Shown piece by piece: positions 63,708-64,000 of a stretch of 64,000 nt of DNA; within the stretch, counting starts at the first letter, position 1, and each line of letters opens with the position of its first letter. The notes under the pieces were generated by a model, which worked only from the letters and a program-made list of their open reading frames with translations, did not search any database and was not told the origin of the DNA. This DNA is from Rhizobium leguminosarum bv. trifolii WSM2297 (GTDB lineage: Bacteria; Pseudomonadota; Alphaproteobacteria; Rhizobiales; Rhizobiaceae): NCBI RefSeq assembly GCF_000271845.1, contig NZ_JH719394.1, positions 6,828 to 70,827 of the forward strand, read 5' to 3'. The position numbers and the translations under genes were made by a program.

Positions 63708-64000
63708 AGAACGGCTCGGTCGGCCCCGTCGCCGGCTCGGCGAACCAGCGGGGTCCTTCGGCGGTCATGTAGATATGATCCTCCAGCCGGATCCCGAATT
63801 TCTCGGGAAAGACGATCATCGGTTCGTTGGAAAAACACATGCCGGCGGCGAGCGGCGTGTCGTTGCCGCGAACGACGTAGGGCTCCTCGTGGATCTCCAA
63901 CCCGAGGCCATGGCCGGCGCGATGGGGCAATCCCGGCAGGCGGTAGTCGGGGCCGAGGGAATGTTTGGCGAGCACCTTGCGGGCCGCATCGTCGAGGCTC
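63703..64000 (-). CDS. M24-family metallopeptidase, C-terminal part (runs off window)
   Basis: The last 98 or so codons of a gene that begins beyond base 64000. RAGHGLGLEIHEEPYVVRG contains the metal-binding histidine, and FSNEPMIVFPEKFGIRLEDH contains the two glutamates of the pita-bread fold shared by Xaa-Pro dipeptidases and creatinase-like hydrolases. Substrate cannot be inferred from this portion. It is convergent with the fucosidase gene. Confidence 0.87.
   Translation of the reverse strand, partial: SLDDAARKVLAKHSLGPDYRLPGLPHRAGHGLGLEIHEEPYVVRGNDTPLAAGMCFSNEPMIVFPEKFGIRLEDHIYMTAEGPRWFAEPATGPTEPFS

Overview
The window reads as alphaproteobacterial DNA of the Rhizobium/Agrobacterium type, probably from a large plasmid or chromid of a Rhizobium species. 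The basis is GC-rich coding DNA, a ROSE-type RNA thermometer before a small heat-shock gene, many CUT2-type sugar ABC operons each paired with a LacI regulator, a MocE-family ferredoxin, two branched-chain amino-acid degradation operons, and an ArdC-type antirestriction gene typical of plasmids. The species assignment is inference. No rRNA, tRNA, CRISPR array or intact transposase was seen.

Layout. 1-2.4 kb: 5' part of an ardC-like gene (minus strand) with a foldable leader, then a heat-inducible Hsp20 gene with two small genes behind it. 2.5-3.6 kb: haloacetate-dehalogenase-like hydrolase and a small acidic protein. 4-9.2 kb: sugar ABC transporter operon (binding protein, permease, double ATPase, LacI regulator), with a divergent FucU/RbsD mutarotase and a near-perfect LacI operator between them. 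9.3-15.7 kb: mixed accessory genes (MBL-fold protein, PHB-depolymerase-like esterase, phospholipase D-like protein, DMT exporter divergent from a CGNR-type regulator, cupin remnant). 15.7-25 kb: a seven-gene minus-strand operon for branched-chain 2-oxo acid oxidation (SDR, thiolase, acyl-CoA dehydrogenase, E1alpha, E1beta, E2, E3), with a divergent AraC regulator.

25.2-32.9 kb: an unusual catabolic cluster. A divergent LacI regulator faces a desaturase-type di-iron oxygenase, a MocE-type Rieske ferredoxin, a divergent PanB-like protein, a three-part sugar ABC transporter and a mutarotase-fold protein. It resembles the oxygenase part of rhizopine catabolism but with a different gene set, and is the best candidate here for an undescribed pathway. 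33-34.7 kb: patchwork DNA with a broken LMW-phosphatase/ArsC fragment, an orphan iron-box-like palindrome and a Phd/PemK toxin-antitoxin pair. 34.7-40.7 kb: leucine-degradation operon (isovaleryl-CoA dehydrogenase, both methylcrotonyl-CoA carboxylase subunits, MaoC hydratase, CitE-like lyase). 40.7-48.6 kb: RND efflux system in two transcription units around its two-component regulator. 48.8-64 kb: plant-glycan utilisation region with an enolase-superfamily dehydratase, hydroxyacid dehydrogenase, TIM-barrel isomerase, GH39-like hydrolase, IolB-like isomerase, Opp-type ABC transporter, a divergent LacI regulator with three operator copies, a GH29 alpha-L-fucosidase, and the end of an M24 peptidase gene.

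Most genes sit in tightly packed operons with ATGA or TGATG overlaps. Start codons were chosen from Shine-Dalgarno position and family N-termini. Functions come from motif recognition only; no database search was possible.
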